64,000 nucleotides of DNA, taken from NCBI GenBank assembly GCA_039105265.1, contig JAPFFF010000053.1, positions 496,001-560,000 on the forward strand, read 5' to 3'. The notes below the pieces were generated by a model that saw nothing but the letters and a program-made list of their open reading frames with translations, had not been told where the DNA came from and made no database searches. The number at the start of each line of letters is the position of its first letter. The first letter of the stretch is position 1. Below, piece after piece: positions 1 through 9,846 of the stretch. The position numbers and the translations under genes are program-made. Source of the DNA: Tritrichomonas musculus (taxonomy: Eukaryota > Parabasalia > Tritrichomonadida > Tritrichomonadidae).

Positions 1-3000
1 TATCTATATACATTTTCTTCATTAGAAAATATGACTCAATAGATTTTGGCATTTCATCATGACCGTTAATAGTTGGAAAGTCACTGTGAAATTGTCCTAA
101 ATTAGTTCCGATTAATTCACGATAATATTTTTCTTTAAAACCATTAACAAGCCGTGGTAAATCATCAACTTCAATGTGCATTGAATCAGTATCTTGGTAA
201 TAAATGTGGCGTCCTAAATCATAAGCTAAACACATTACTTCGTTCATAATTCGTTTTGACATAGAAAGAACTTGAATACCAAGAAGTGAAAAGTTAAAAT
301 GATTTTCTATTTGTTTAATAACTTTTACAGCGTGAATTGGTGTCTTTCTACCTTCAATTAATGTGTCCTCGATAATTTTATTATAGTTTTTGATCCAATA
401 TTTCTCAAAATCGTCTTCATTCATATATTTAATATCTTTATCAACTGGTTTTTCAATAGTTTTACCATAGCATGAATTCATAATTAATTTATATAATTGT
501 TGTAATGGGTTATGTTGCTTCTTATATTCAAGTCTTTTATTAAATATTTTCTTAATTTCTTTTTGGATTGTATAATCACGTTTACCTGCCCAATAATAAC
601 CACGGATGAATTCAAACTCTATTTTTTGAAATTCAATGAGATCTTCTAATGATATATTATCAACAATTATATTTAATGTTTCACCTTCTTTTAAGTTATC
701 ATCATTAAGATTTAATCCGTTTACTTTACGAACAATGAGAGGGAATGGATAATGCTTATTAATTTTTGTAATTTTGATTTCAACAATGTAAGCACCTTGT
801 TTTGAAAGGAATTCAAGGTTTAATTGTTCAGATTTGATAACTTCAGGTCTACCTTCAACGGTATATAAACGTGCCATTGCTGAAGGATATAATGAAACAG
901 CGTCGAAATCACAAAGTAGCTTTAATATATGCCATTTTTTATTGTAAGCAGTCATGCAACGTCCTCCATAAACAGCTTTTGAGCAAAACTTACGAACATG
1001 ACCACCTAATTTATAAAGGTTACCATTAGGATAATAAACACGTTGATTAAAAACTTCATTAGCGAGTGAAGAAATGGAAATGAAATTAAATGGGTCAATA
1101 CTGAAATCTTTAATAAATCCATTTCTGAATTCATTAAATCCAAGTCTAAGGATGTTTACATCTTGTTTACAATAAAATTCTGCATATGACCACATGTCGA
1201 AATGGTTTTCATCAATTCTACATTTAGGTATTTTATCAATGTTTGATTTAAATAATTCATAATCATCTGTTGTCCATTTTTGATCTTCATTTAAGCCTGC
1301 ATCATTAATTACTCCTTTGTTGGTATTTAATCTTTCAAGTGTGTAATATTTGTATGGGAAAATTTCTTTTTGAACATTAATGCCCAAATTAAACATAGAA
1401 GGTAATTGTGAAAGTTTACAATTCAACATTGGCAATGAATCTTTAAAGAAAATATTTTTATCGTTATATTCAACATTTGCTTTCATTAATTTTGTTCCTT
1501 TAATTATAGTATTTTTGATATTAACTAATGATGCAAACATTCGAAAATCATATGCTAAATTGTGGAAATAAACGACTGCATGATCAGGTAAGAAATCAAG
1601 AAATTGTTTATTACATGTTTTACCTTTAAAGCATTCATTAATTTTTCCATTTTGTGATTGAAGAACACACATAAATGGTTTATGAATATTACCTGAAACG
1701 TCAGCTTCAAAGTCAGCGTACCAATAAGTAGGGTCTGTTTTGTTTTCGCTTTCTTTAACAATTTTTGGAGCTATTAATTTTGTGCAATATTCAGGTTCAT
1801 ATTCTAAATTAATATTTGTTAAATCTTTATCGAATTCATGATAGAAAACTGTTTTTAATATTCGATATTGTCCATAAGTGATTGGATTAAAATATCCTTG
1901 CTTCATTAATTCACGGACTAAATTTGATGATGAAATATAATATCTGGTTTTCCTCCAATGGTCACTATTATATTCTTTATCGAATTTATCATCATCAAGA
2001 TTTTTATGAAGATTTTTGATGTAATAAGTACTAAATGGTGTTTTCTCTTCTATGAAATAATGGTCTTCATAAACGTTAAATGTATGGGTTCGTTGAGGTT
2101 CAGCATCTTTGACTCCCAAATATGATTTACGGACTTTGTTTTTGCATTTTTGAACCGTTGTCTTTTTATTTTTTCTATCGCTGCTGTCATCAATATATGA
2201 TAACTTAATATGAATCTTAAACTCTTGGCATATTTTTTCAATTGAACCTTGTGATAAATACCTATTATTAATTCTTAATCGTATTTGATTTAAAATTTCA
2301 TCTGAATAAAAGCCAGTTTGTTTGAGAGCATAAACGAAGCAGCAATCATCCAATTCTTCACGTTGTTTAGCTGTTTTGGTAATTTTTGCTGGAATTTCAA
2401 TGGTTTCATATTCTAAATCACCAGTTAAATTATCATAATAACTCCGAGTGAATTCTTTTGCTTCTTCAAGAACAGTTACTTTTTCATCCACTAATGAATC
2501 AAATATTTGAAGACGTTTTAAATACTCAATAACTTTTTTGGGTACTTTATCATTAGCTATATAGTTAAAGAATGAGCCACCAACGTCTTTACGGACCCTA
2601 TCTTTATGCAAATATTTTGAAAATCTTAATGATGAAAATAATGACCAATCAGGTAAATCTGCATTATCTCCACTAATGAACCCCGTAAATTCTGCCGGTA
2701 TTTCGTCAAGATCAAATATAAAATGTTCTTCAGTGAAATTTTCCATTAATTTATTATAAACTTCAGGTGTTAATGGTTTAGAATGCCATTGACCTTTAAC
2801 TTTAAATTCTATTTTGTATTTATCCATTGGTAATGGGTCTATGTATTCTTGAAAGAAATTTTTAAGTAGTGGAAACATTAATTTTTTGCCTTTATTGTTT
2901 AAAAGTTCAAAATTAATTTCCCAATTAGTAGGTGTTTTATATAATGATTTCATCATATCATCCACTAATGTTTGTTGTTCATCATCTAATTTTTGCCATT

Positions 3001-3532
3001 CTTTAAATGATTTAATATTGCGTAAATTAATATCTTTTGGTTTTTCTTCGGGGAAAAATTCCTCATCATTTAATGCATCAGCTGGTGGTGAATTATATAA
3101 TAAATCACTTCTCCAAAATTCACGAATATCTTTGGAATGCTTCATTAATTCATCAAGAAATGAAGAATCTTTTTTATGTAAATCACGGTTGAATTTTTCA
3201 TGTAAACGTTGACGGTTGAAATCATCAAGTGAATCTTGAATTTTGTATTTATTTAAATTTTTGAATAAATAATCATCTGAATCTATGTAACGTTTAAGTG
3301 GCTTCGGTGATGGAATATTTAAACCTTTCACGAACCAATACATGAAATTATAATTATTTTCTCCATCATATCCTTTATTTAAAATATCTGAAACTAGCAT
3401 TTCAATTAAATTTTCTCGTAAATCATTTTCATTATCAAATTCATTTTTCCAATCATTAATTGTTAAATTTTCATTATATAATAAATTTGATAACTCAATT
3501 AATTTATTTGTTGGCGTGTTATCTAACGACAT
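1..3532 (-). CDS. Polinton/Maverick-type protein-primed DNA polymerase B (partial, runs off left edge)
   Basis: The reading frame opens at an ATG at 3532 and stays open to the window edge, about 1177 codons, so it looks whole as far as it can be seen. Seen: an exonuclease-like WYADFEADVSG near residue 605, the polymerase A motif DFDAVSLYPSAM near residue 872 and the polymerase C motif YQDTDSMH near residue 1112. These belong to family B polymerases of the protein-primed group, which replicate linear elements from terminal proteins. A long N-terminal region precedes the exonuclease, as is usual in Polintons. The gene is followed upstream, on the same strand, by a small gene with the same leader sequence, which supports a single element. 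No capsid, ATPase, protease or retroviral-type integrase lies in this window; they would be beyond the left edge. A polinton-like virus or adintovirus-type element is the main alternative. Confidence 0.88.
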   Translation of the reverse strand, partial: MSLDNTPTNKLIELSNLLYNENLTINDWKNEFDNENDLRENLIEMLVSDILNKGYDGENNYNFMYWFVKGLNIPSPKPLKRYIDSDDYLFKNLNKYKIQDSLDDFNRQRLHEKFNRDLHKKDSSFLDELMKHSKDIREFWRSDLLYNSPPADALNDEEFFPEEKPKDINLRNIKSFKEWQKLDDEQQTLVDDMMKSLYKTPTNWEINFELLNNKGKKLMFPLLKNFFQEYIDPLPMDKYKIEFKVKGQWHSKPLTPEVYNKLMENFTEEHFIFDLDEIPAEFTGFISGDNADLPDWSLFSSLRFSKYLHKDRVRKDVGGSFFNYIANDKVPKKVIEYLKRLQIFDSLVDEKVTVLEEAKEFTRSYYDNLTGDLEYETIEIPAKITKTAKQREELDDCCFVYALKQTGFYSDEILNQIRLRINNRYLSQGSIEKICQEFKIHIKLSYIDDSSDRKNKKTTVQKCKNKVRKSYLGVKDAEPQRTHTFNVYEDHYFIEEKTPFSTYYIKNLHKNLDDDKFDKEYNSDHWRKTRYYISSSNLVRELMKQGYFNPITYGQYRILKTVFYHEFDKDLTNINLEYEPEYCTKLIAPKIVKESENKTDPTYWYADFEADVSGNIHKPFMCVLQSQNGKINECFKGKTCNKQFLDFLPDHAVVYFHNLAYDFRMFASLVNIKNTIIKGTKLMKANVEYNDKNIFFKDSLPMLNCKLSQLPSMFNLGINVQKEIFPYKYYTLERLNTNKGVINDAGLNEDQKWTTDDYELFKSNIDKIPKCRIDENHFDMWSYAEFYCKQDVNILRLGFNEFRNGFIKDFSIDPFNFISISSLANEVFNQRVYYPNGNLYKLGGHVRKFCSKAVYGGRCMTAYNKKWHILKLLCDFDAVSLYPSAMARLYTVEGRPEVIKSEQLNLEFLSKQGAYIVEIKITKINKHYPFPLIVRKVNGLNLNDDNLKEGETLNIIVDNISLEDLIEFQKIEFEFIRGYYWAGKRDYTIQKEIKKIFNKRLEYKKQHNPLQQLYKLIMNSCYGKTIEKPVDKDIKYMNEDDFEKYWIKNYNKIIEDTLIEGRKTPIHAVKVIKQIENHFNFSLLGIQVLSMSKRIMNEVMCLAYDLGRHIYYQDTDSMHIEVDDLPRLVNGFKEKYYRELIGTNLGQFHSDFPTINGHDEMPKSIESYFLMKKMYID

Positions 3533-3587
3533 ATTTTTATATTAGATAAAAAAATAAAAAAAAAAAATTAATTAGATTTATTTTTGA

Positions 3588-3606
3588 GACATGTGATATA
3601 AAAATA
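3588..3606 (-). promoter_or_regulatory. Leader motif upstream of DNA polymerase B
   Basis: On the plus strand this reads GACATGTGATATAAAAATA and lies 56 bp ahead of the polymerase start codon. The same 19-mer occurs at 5092-5110, and a one-base variant occurs at 7336-7354 ahead of the transposase gene. Around the first two copies about 70 bp of leader is alignable, including ATATTTTTATATTAGATAAAA. A promoter or transcription-start role is inferred from position alone. Confidence 0.55.
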
Positions 3607-3611
3607 ATTAT

Positions 3612-4067
3612 TCAATTAAAATTTAATTTTAATAATTTCATTATTTCATAATCGTCAATATTTAAAAATCTTTCAACCGTTTCGGGTATATTTTCATCAT
3701 TAAATAGAAACATAAATTTCTTTTCCATATCGAATTCATGAAGTGTGCAATGCATGAAATCCCAAATATTACAATGATGGAATAATTTATTCGGTTCGTT
3801 GTCGTAAGCATAAAGAAAATGATAAATTCCGCAAATGAAAGTTAAAACACCGTTAAATGTACAAACTTCGTTACACTTTTCATTATTTAAAATTCTTTTG
3901 GTCAATAATGCATTTTCATTTTGTCGCTTCTCTTTATCATTCATATCAGGATTTACGTATTCATAATATAAATCTGTTATTTCATCAGTACGCTTTACAA
4001 TTTGTTTTAACATTTTACGATTTATTGTTTTATAATATTTATTAATTTGTTTATATAATTTATTCAT
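3612..4067 (-). CDS. Small unknown protein of the Polinton-like element
   Basis: An open frame of 151 residues, basic at the N-terminus and acidic toward the end, with several cysteines and histidines in the middle (for example CNEVCTFNGVLTFICGIYHF and HHCNIWDFMHCTLHEF). I do not recognise the family. It lies 80 bp upstream of the polymerase gene on the same strand, and its leader (5034-5110) resembles the polymerase leader, so it most likely belongs to the same element. A 934-bp TIR transposon sits at its extreme 5' end, between the gene and that leader. Given Polinton gene content it could be one of the small unassigned genes of these elements; no function is claimed. Confidence 0.55.
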   Translation of the reverse strand: MNKLYKQINKYYKTINRKMLKQIVKRTDEITDLYYEYVNPDMNDKEKRQNENALLTKRILNNEKCNEVCTFNGVLTFICGIYHFLYAYDNEPNKLFHHCNIWDFMHCTLHEFDMEKKFMFLFNDENIPETVERFLNIDDYEIMKLLKLNFN

Positions 4068-4090
4068 TTTGTCATCAACAATTGATTTAG

Positions 4091-5024
4091 TACAGCTCGG
4101 AATTATTACTGTTGCGTTATTTTACAGTAATAAGCAAATAATAGAGCAATTTGAAAATTTTCAAAAATTTTTAAAAATTTAAAAATTTAAATTTTTAATA
4201 TTTTTTTCAATTGTGTTCTTTAGTTGAAAATCGTATCATTCTCTTAATTATGATAAAAAAAACTTGGATTTATTCATTTATAATTTTACTATTCTCAAAA
4301 AGTTTCATTTAATTATCATTCATTTTTATACAAATATAAACGATTTGAAGGTCAAATATATTTGACTTTAAAAAGGCCAAAAAGTTCATATTACTGCGGT
4401 TAGCGGTTTACAGTAATAAGGTATTCAATTCAAATTTACCATAAATAGGTGAAAAAACCGCCCTTATTACTGCAGTTAGCGGTTTACAGTAATAAGAATT
4501 CAATTATTATTGACCTATTTTTTGCCTTAAAAGAGGTTATTGATTAATATTATGGTGAATATAATATTCAATATAATATTAAATTTTTTTATTTATGACT
4601 TTCTAATATTTTTTAAATGTTCACATTATCATTAAATTAATTCATACTTTTTTACTGATTTAAAGCAAATTGAAAATTTGTATATTAAGTTTCTAAGAAT
4701 TAAATAGAATCGAAAAATAATTATACAGAAAAAATTAATTAATTTTGAATTGTAATCTGAAATTTTCTATTTAGAATTTTATTTTTTGAATATTTTATTT
4801 ATATTATTTTAATTATTTTGAATACTTTATTTATTATATTTTATTAATTTTGAATGCTTTTGTTAGCATTTTAAATTATTTTCTCAAAACTTAAAAGAAA
4901 GCAAAATTTTTCAAAATTTTTATCTTCAAAAATTTTTAATTTGACAATTTTAAGCAAAATCCCAAATCGCAGTCATAAGAAGACAAAAAATTGAATGGGC
5001 CTGCAGTAGTAATTCCGAGCTGTA
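4091..5024. mobile_element. Nested 934-bp non-autonomous TIR transposon with 8-bp target duplication
   Basis: The ends are inverted: left TACAGCTCGGAATTATTACT, right the reverse complement with one mismatch (over about 21 bp). The 8-bp TGATTTAG directly flanks both sides (4083-4090 and 5025-5032). Inside, TTACTGCGGTTAGCGGTTTA-type units recur at 4391-4420 and 4467-4496, with a diverged unit next to the left TIR near 4105; each unit is itself a short inverted repeat ending CAGTAATAA. No transposase frame is present. Eight-base duplications and subterminal repeats suggest hAT- or Mutator-like mobilisation in trans (inference). The near-perfect ends and exact duplication suggest a young insertion. 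It sits inside the Polinton-like element, between the small gene and its leader. Confidence 0.85.
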
Positions 5025-5091
5025 TGATTTAGTCATATTTTTATATTAGATAAAAAATTAAATTAAAATAAAATTAGATTTATTTTTTTTA

Positions 5092-5110
5092 GACATGTGA
5101 TATAAAAATA
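5092..5110 (-). promoter_or_regulatory. Second copy of the shared leader motif
   Basis: Identical 19-mer to that at 3588-3606, read on the plus strand as GACATGTGATATAAAAATA. The sequence between it and the nested transposon (5034-5091) aligns with the polymerase leader. The nested element now separates it from the 3612-4067 gene by about 1 kb. Confidence 0.5.
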
Positions 5111-5115
5111 AATGA

Positions 5116-5389
5116 TAAAATTATTTTATAATTTGTGGTGAACGTTTATTTATTAAAATTTTTTCGATTTGTGAGAGTATTCAAATTATCAGACATTTCG
5201 GAAATAACGGATTTTAAAAAAATTTTATAATTTGTGAGAGTATTCAATTAATGCATTTTTGCAAATAACGGATTTTAAAAAATTTTATGAAAAAATTTCT
5301 AAAATAATAACCGTAAAATCATATTCAATTAATGCATTTTTTCATTCAATTTGCTGCTTTAATATTTTTCATTCAATTTGCTGCTTTAA
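5116..5389. repeat. Degenerate ~62-bp tandem repeat followed by a 27-bp array
   Basis: Two clear units and one worn unit share ATTTGTGAGAGTATTCAA and AAATAACGGATTTTAAAAA (about 5157-5285). They are followed by two 27-bp units whose core is CATTCAATTTGCTGCTTTAA, at 5343 and 5370. The 27-bp array resumes at 8037 and 8064 on the other side of the TTAA transposon, so it was one array before that insertion. It may be subterminal repeat DNA of the Polinton-like element; that is inference. Confidence 0.7.
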
Positions 5390-5952
5390 GGATGACCTTT
5401 CTATATAAAATGATCGTCGTGGTTATATTTATTTTTCCCCATTAAAGGGTAATCATTTTTATAAAATTGCTAGCTTAAAAGCTCGAAATAACGAAACGTC
5501 TACAAAAAAAATGAATTATAGAAAGTCAAGTTATTTATTATCAGAGGCCTCTTTGTCATTATTTTCCAATCATCACTGATATATTAAATTCCAGGTTAAA
5601 AAATAGATTTGAAGAAAAAAGCCTTTCAAAATATTGCTTATATTCTCTGACTCTTACTAGATATAGGAGAAACAGAACACAAATTGCGATTTCACAATAT
5701 TCAGATTCATTAATACTTTTTTTTTCTCCTAAAAAAAGTAGAATACTTTTAGATATACTTGGTCTAGTTTTCAAAAAATATATAAAGAGTATAATAAACC
5801 TTCTCGCTCTAGCATTTTTTTGAATATTTTTTTTTTCTATTTTTGATAACTGTAAACTATTCAAAAACTAGAAAACGATCAATTTATATTTAATTTTATT
5901 TTATTTTTTATGAAATAAAAAGTATATAAAATTAAGAATTAAGAATTTTTAA

Positions 5953-7311
5953 TTATTTAAAATTCTTATCATTTGGCTTATAACCATTTGCTTTATTGTT
6001 TGCAATGATTTTTGCCTTCAAATTTTTCCTTCTTTTTTGATTAATTTCTTTCCGAATCTTAGGAACTCGTCTATTTTGATTTTTCTTTCTCTTAGTCATT
6101 TGTCTTCCTTGCCAACATTCACAATAAGGTGAACAAAGTGGTTCCAAATCTAATTTTTTAAAGATCATGTCAATCCAATTATCTTCGTTCCAATGTAAAA
6201 CAGCTAAAGCGAGTCTTAGTTCAGTAGATGTCGAGTATTTAATATCTTTTCTAATGTACTTAGTTTTAATATGATTAAAACATTCGTTGTTTTGGGTATG
6301 AATTTTAGGATTCACTTTTTCTGCATAATGAACGTTTTTCTTTAGAAATTCTTTCAATTTTTTGGAGAACAATTTTTTATTTTTCCCTGAATAAATTTTT
6401 GTTTTTATATTTTGTGGATGTTGACAATACGTATGATTTCCTTTGTAATGTTTTGGAATATTATTATAATATTGTAACCTTTGTTCTTTTGTTATTGTTT
6501 CATCTCTAAATAAAATTTCTAGATATCTTGATATACTTTCTCCATACCCTTTAAACGGTTTTCCATTATTTTTATTAAAATTATCTAAGTTATTTTTTAT
6601 AGATTTAATAGCATGTCCAGGATCCAATGCCTCTGTTATTTTCCAGCCTGATTGAGTAATTACATTGCGAGAAACTCCATCATTATCATGAACATAGTAT
6701 TTCACTTTTTGAGAGTTTTTCCATCGTTCTGCTATTTCTTCCACTCCTAATTTTTCTAAATTCCTAGAAGCTTCTTCAGTATTTCCAAAAACAAATTGCT
6801 TCTTTTTTTGTCTAATTGAAAAATCAATAATTTTACGTGATTGAATATCAATCATAGTAACAATACAGGCTGAACCATGCCTTCTGTGGTCCCAAGCGCC
6901 ATCGATTGAAACAATTGTATCATCATTCAAATTTTCTGAATATTTTTGTGTCGATTCACGAGCTAATTCAATAATTGAGTCAGTTATAATATCTTGGTAT
7001 TTATAAAAAACTTTTTCAGAGTATGATTCGGTTTCATTTAAAATGCAAAAATCTTTAATTTGTGAAAAAGTCATACCACAAATAAGTGTTGCTAAAACAA
7101 ATTTAATTATATTTGAGTAATTTAAATATCTATCTGTTTGAACTCCTTGATTTTGAAAAGTTGGAGCTGGGGAAGGTTCTCTAGATGATTGAGAAGAAGA
7201 TTGAGAAGAAGATTGCATATTTACTTGAATTGATTGATCTGCGTATTGTATTGGAGTATTTAATCTTCCATTCATCATTGATTTTTTAGCTGCTTTCCGT
7301 ATTCTTACCAT
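5953..7311 (-). CDS. DDE transposase, Mutator/Kolobok type
   Basis: Predicted 452 residues. Seen: SIDGAWDHRRHGS with Asp137 as candidate first catalytic acid, YYVHDNDGVSRN (Asp209 or Asp211) as second, DPGH at 230-233 as the D-x-x-H motif typical of Mutator, Kolobok and hAT relatives, a Cys/His patch HTYCQHP near 293-299, and NNECFNHIKTKYI with Glu343 as candidate third acid, followed by a helical segment LALAVLHWNED. The N-terminus has Ser/Gln runs; the C-terminus is strongly basic, fitting DNA contact. It is not a retroviral-type integrase: no zinc HHCC module or rve spacing is visible. The gene sits inside TTAA-flanked inverted repeats, so it should move that 2.6-kb element. The frame is intact, so recent activity is possible. 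Confidence 0.8.
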   Translation of the reverse strand: MVRIRKAAKKSMMNGRLNTPIQYADQSIQVNMQSSSQSSSQSSREPSPAPTFQNQGVQTDRYLNYSNIIKFVLATLICGMTFSQIKDFCILNETESYSEKVFYKYQDIITDSIIELARESTQKYSENLNDDTIVSIDGAWDHRRHGSACIVTMIDIQSRKIIDFSIRQKKKQFVFGNTEEASRNLEKLGVEEIAERWKNSQKVKYYVHDNDGVSRNVITQSGWKITEALDPGHAIKSIKNNLDNFNKNNGKPFKGYGESISRYLEILFRDETITKEQRLQYYNNIPKHYKGNHTYCQHPQNIKTKIYSGKNKKLFSKKLKEFLKKNVHYAEKVNPKIHTQNNECFNHIKTKYIRKDIKYSTSTELRLALAVLHWNEDNWIDMIFKKLDLEPLCSPYCECWQGRQMTKRKKNQNRRVPKIRKEINQKRRKNLKAKIIANNKANGYKPNDKNFK

Positions 7312-7335
7312 AATTTAAAAAAATAAAAAAAAAAT

Positions 7336-7354
7336 GACATGTTATATAAAAATA
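7336..7354 (-). promoter_or_regulatory. Shared leader motif upstream of the transposase
   Basis: Plus-strand GACATGTTATATAAAAATA, one base different from the two Polinton copies and 25 bp ahead of the transposase ATG. The closest match elsewhere is the inverted pair inside the TTAA MITE at 50634-50684. Confidence 0.5.
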
Positions 7355-8025
7355 TTTGCATTCAAATTTTTTTTATTTAAATATCTAAAAATATATGAAA
7401 ATTCCTTTGATCATGCATTTTTAAATTATTTTATTTCATTTATTATTTAGGAAAAAAATTTAATTTTTCAGCAACAATTGGAATAATGAATTATTATTCT
7501 GATAATCTGATATAATATTTTGCTTTATATGGGAAATGATCATTTTGGAATAGAATTTTAATAAAAATTTGATTAATTATATTATTTTTTTATAATCTTT
7601 GTCTGGAAACCTAAGAACATCAACTTTACAAAGGATTTTTAAACGTTTTTTTTTTTTGAGAAATTTTCAAAATGAAATAACTATCTGCCTTTTTAATTTA
7701 AACAGATTACCACAATATAAAATAAAATATCATAAGTTATCTTAGAGTATCTAGGTCCGTGAATTAAATTTCTTTTTAAACAAATGTTAAAAGATCTTAA
7801 TAATAATATAATTATTTAATTTTCAAATCGATTTTAAGCATTAGTTATTGTATTGGGACCTAGAATTGATAGTTTAATATGTAAATAATCTTTTATGAAG
7901 ATTCAAAATTTTCCATTTTTATTTTAAAGAGAGTTATTTCTCATTTAAAATTTCAATGATTTTCGATTATTTTTCATTGAAATTATAATCGTTAAAATAA
8001 AATAGTAAACGGTGAAAGGACATCC

Positions 8026-8100
8026 TTAATATTTTTCATTCAATTTGCTGCTATAATATTTTTCATTCAATTTGCTGCTTTAATATTTTTCATTTTAATT
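8026..8100. repeat. 27-bp tandem array, right half
   Basis: Two copies of the 27-bp unit (core CATTCAATTTGCTGC) start at 8037 and 8064, and a third begins and decays near 8091. They continue in phase from the left half at 5343-5389 once the TTAA transposon is removed. Confidence 0.75.
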
Positions 8101-9846
8101 AAAATAAATTTAATCATTTACGTATAAAATTTATGTTTTCAATATTTGACTTTTGAGATTTGAGGATAAAATTTATGAAAAAAATTTATGAAGGGGTGAT
8201 GAATCAGTGGTGTTGTAAAATTAAATAATATGTTCGGGTTTTAATTTATGGCTTTAAATTCTTGAGTTACTGGGGTTTTAGACCGAAGGTCTAAAATCAC
8301 AGTAAATACATACGACGATTATTTAAGATAATATATGAAATTAATAAATTGAATTTACAGAAAAAATAAAATTTTTCTAAATTGCTTTTCTTTGATATTT
8401 ATATTATATAGTTTGATTTATATGTTTTTTAATTATTTTTATATATTTTATAGTTTAATAAAAAATTTAAAAAGAATAATAATTAATCTATATTAAAATA
8501 TATATATTTTAAATTTAATCATTGAGTATTCAAAAATATTTATTTTGAAAGATAATTTCTAATAATAATAAATTGTATTAAATTGGAATATATGAAATAA
8601 ATAGCTTATTTATTAGCATATATATATTTAATATTTATTTAACTTTATATATAAAAAAATTTATCCTTCATGTTCTTCAAAATTTACATCAAATCCTTGA
8701 ATTTTATTTTTGCAAATCGCGCATCAAATACATGCGTAAAGAATTTTTTAATTTTAAAAAACACTGCAAAAATAAAAATAATATATGGTTTTTGATCAAT
8801 AAGTGCTTCTATTAGATTATTAATTGATTGAATCAATAAATAAAAAGAGAAATTGCAATTAATATTTAAATTTCTTATATAATCATATGACTGAATGTGC
8901 TTTTTAAATATTTCTTGGAAATTTCATCAATAATATTAATCCTTTTTTTGGATTTGTATTGATAGTGTGAATTGTACTAATACTTAAAAAACTCCATTCT
9001 ATTCCATTTTTATTAGGATTTGTTACGTTCATTATATTCTAAATAATGATTTTTGGCAAATTGTTGAATTCAAGAAAATGTTTAAGTAATATCATTTTAG
9101 AATAATTCTTTTATTCTCAATTTAATATTTAATGTTTATTAATAAACAAATATATATTAATTATCATAAAATAATTCGCTATATTTGTAAATTGTTGAAT
9201 AAAAATGATTGAGAATAAACTCAGAAAAAAAATTTCAATGGAATTCTATTGATTATTTTGATTATTTTTCCTCATTGAATTTTGAGAGGAGAAAACTTAA
9301 AATCAAAATAACTATTTGAGGATAATTCGAAATGGCATGGTTGCCTAGTATAAAATATTTTATAAATAAATAAAAATCAAAGTATGTCTTCGGAGCAAGG
9401 ATATCTAAAATATAAAAAAAATCATAATATTTTGATTTTTATTTTTTTGCAATTTTGCTTTTTTAGTCATATAAATAATAAATTATATACTTATATATTA
9501 TATATAAACTATAAAATAAATTAGAAATACATTATTATGGAAATTATAAATGTTCCAAATCTCCACTTTTTGAGAGGCTAAACGACGCCCTTAAGCAAAT
9601 TTGTTTTTTTTTTTTATAAATTCATAGATTATTCAAAAAATTGAATGATATCTCACAAATCATATACAAGATCACCCTTAATTATATATCAAAAATTGAG
9701 TAAATACGATCAAATCAAATCAAATTAAATAAAGAGCTATTTTCAACCTAAAAAGATTAAAAAGAAAACAGTTACATTTTATGAATTTCATATTTATACC
9801 TTTAAGCGAAGACTCAATTGAGAGGTCTGTTTCCTTTAAATTGAAG
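8101..9846. other. AT-rich intergenic DNA with one strong hairpin
   Basis: No coding frame is supported. A hairpin at 8267-8305 has 18-nt arms matching at 16 positions around a GAA loop; the arm core is TTTTAGACC. It stands out from the surrounding A/T runs and could be a terminator, a transposon tip or a protein-binding palindrome. Otherwise I see only A/T-rich sequence. Confidence 0.5.

Larger units (their letters stand above)
5390..8025 (-). mobile_element. Apparently whole 2.6-kb DNA transposon with TTAA target duplication (Kolobok/Mutator-like)
   Basis: Terminal inverted repeats GGATGACCTTTC (5390-5401) and GAAAGGACATCC (8014-8025) match at 11 of 12 positions. TTAA flanks both ends (5386-5389 and 8026-8029). 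Removing the element and one TTAA restores an uninterrupted 27-bp repeat unit, which fixes the boundaries well. It carries one intact transposase gene on the minus strand. TTAA duplication together with a D, D, D-x-x-H, E transposase points to the Kolobok superfamily (established for that family: TTAA targets and the [C/D]xxH motif). Short ORFs on both strands at 5511-5864 inside the element are of doubtful status. Confidence 0.85.

Noticed and set aside
5511-5864. Second gene of the TTAA transposon
   Set aside because: Both strands give plausible but mutually exclusive short frames (101 codons on minus; a basic plus frame without its own ATG), so neither is called.
5953-7311. Polinton integrase
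   Set aside because: It lies near Polinton polymerase and shares a leader motif, but the motifs are Mutator/Kolobok-like and the gene is bounded by its own TIRs and TTAA duplications.
5343-8090. CRISPR-like array from the 27-bp repeats
   Set aside because: Units are contiguous without spacers, and the genome is eukaryotic.
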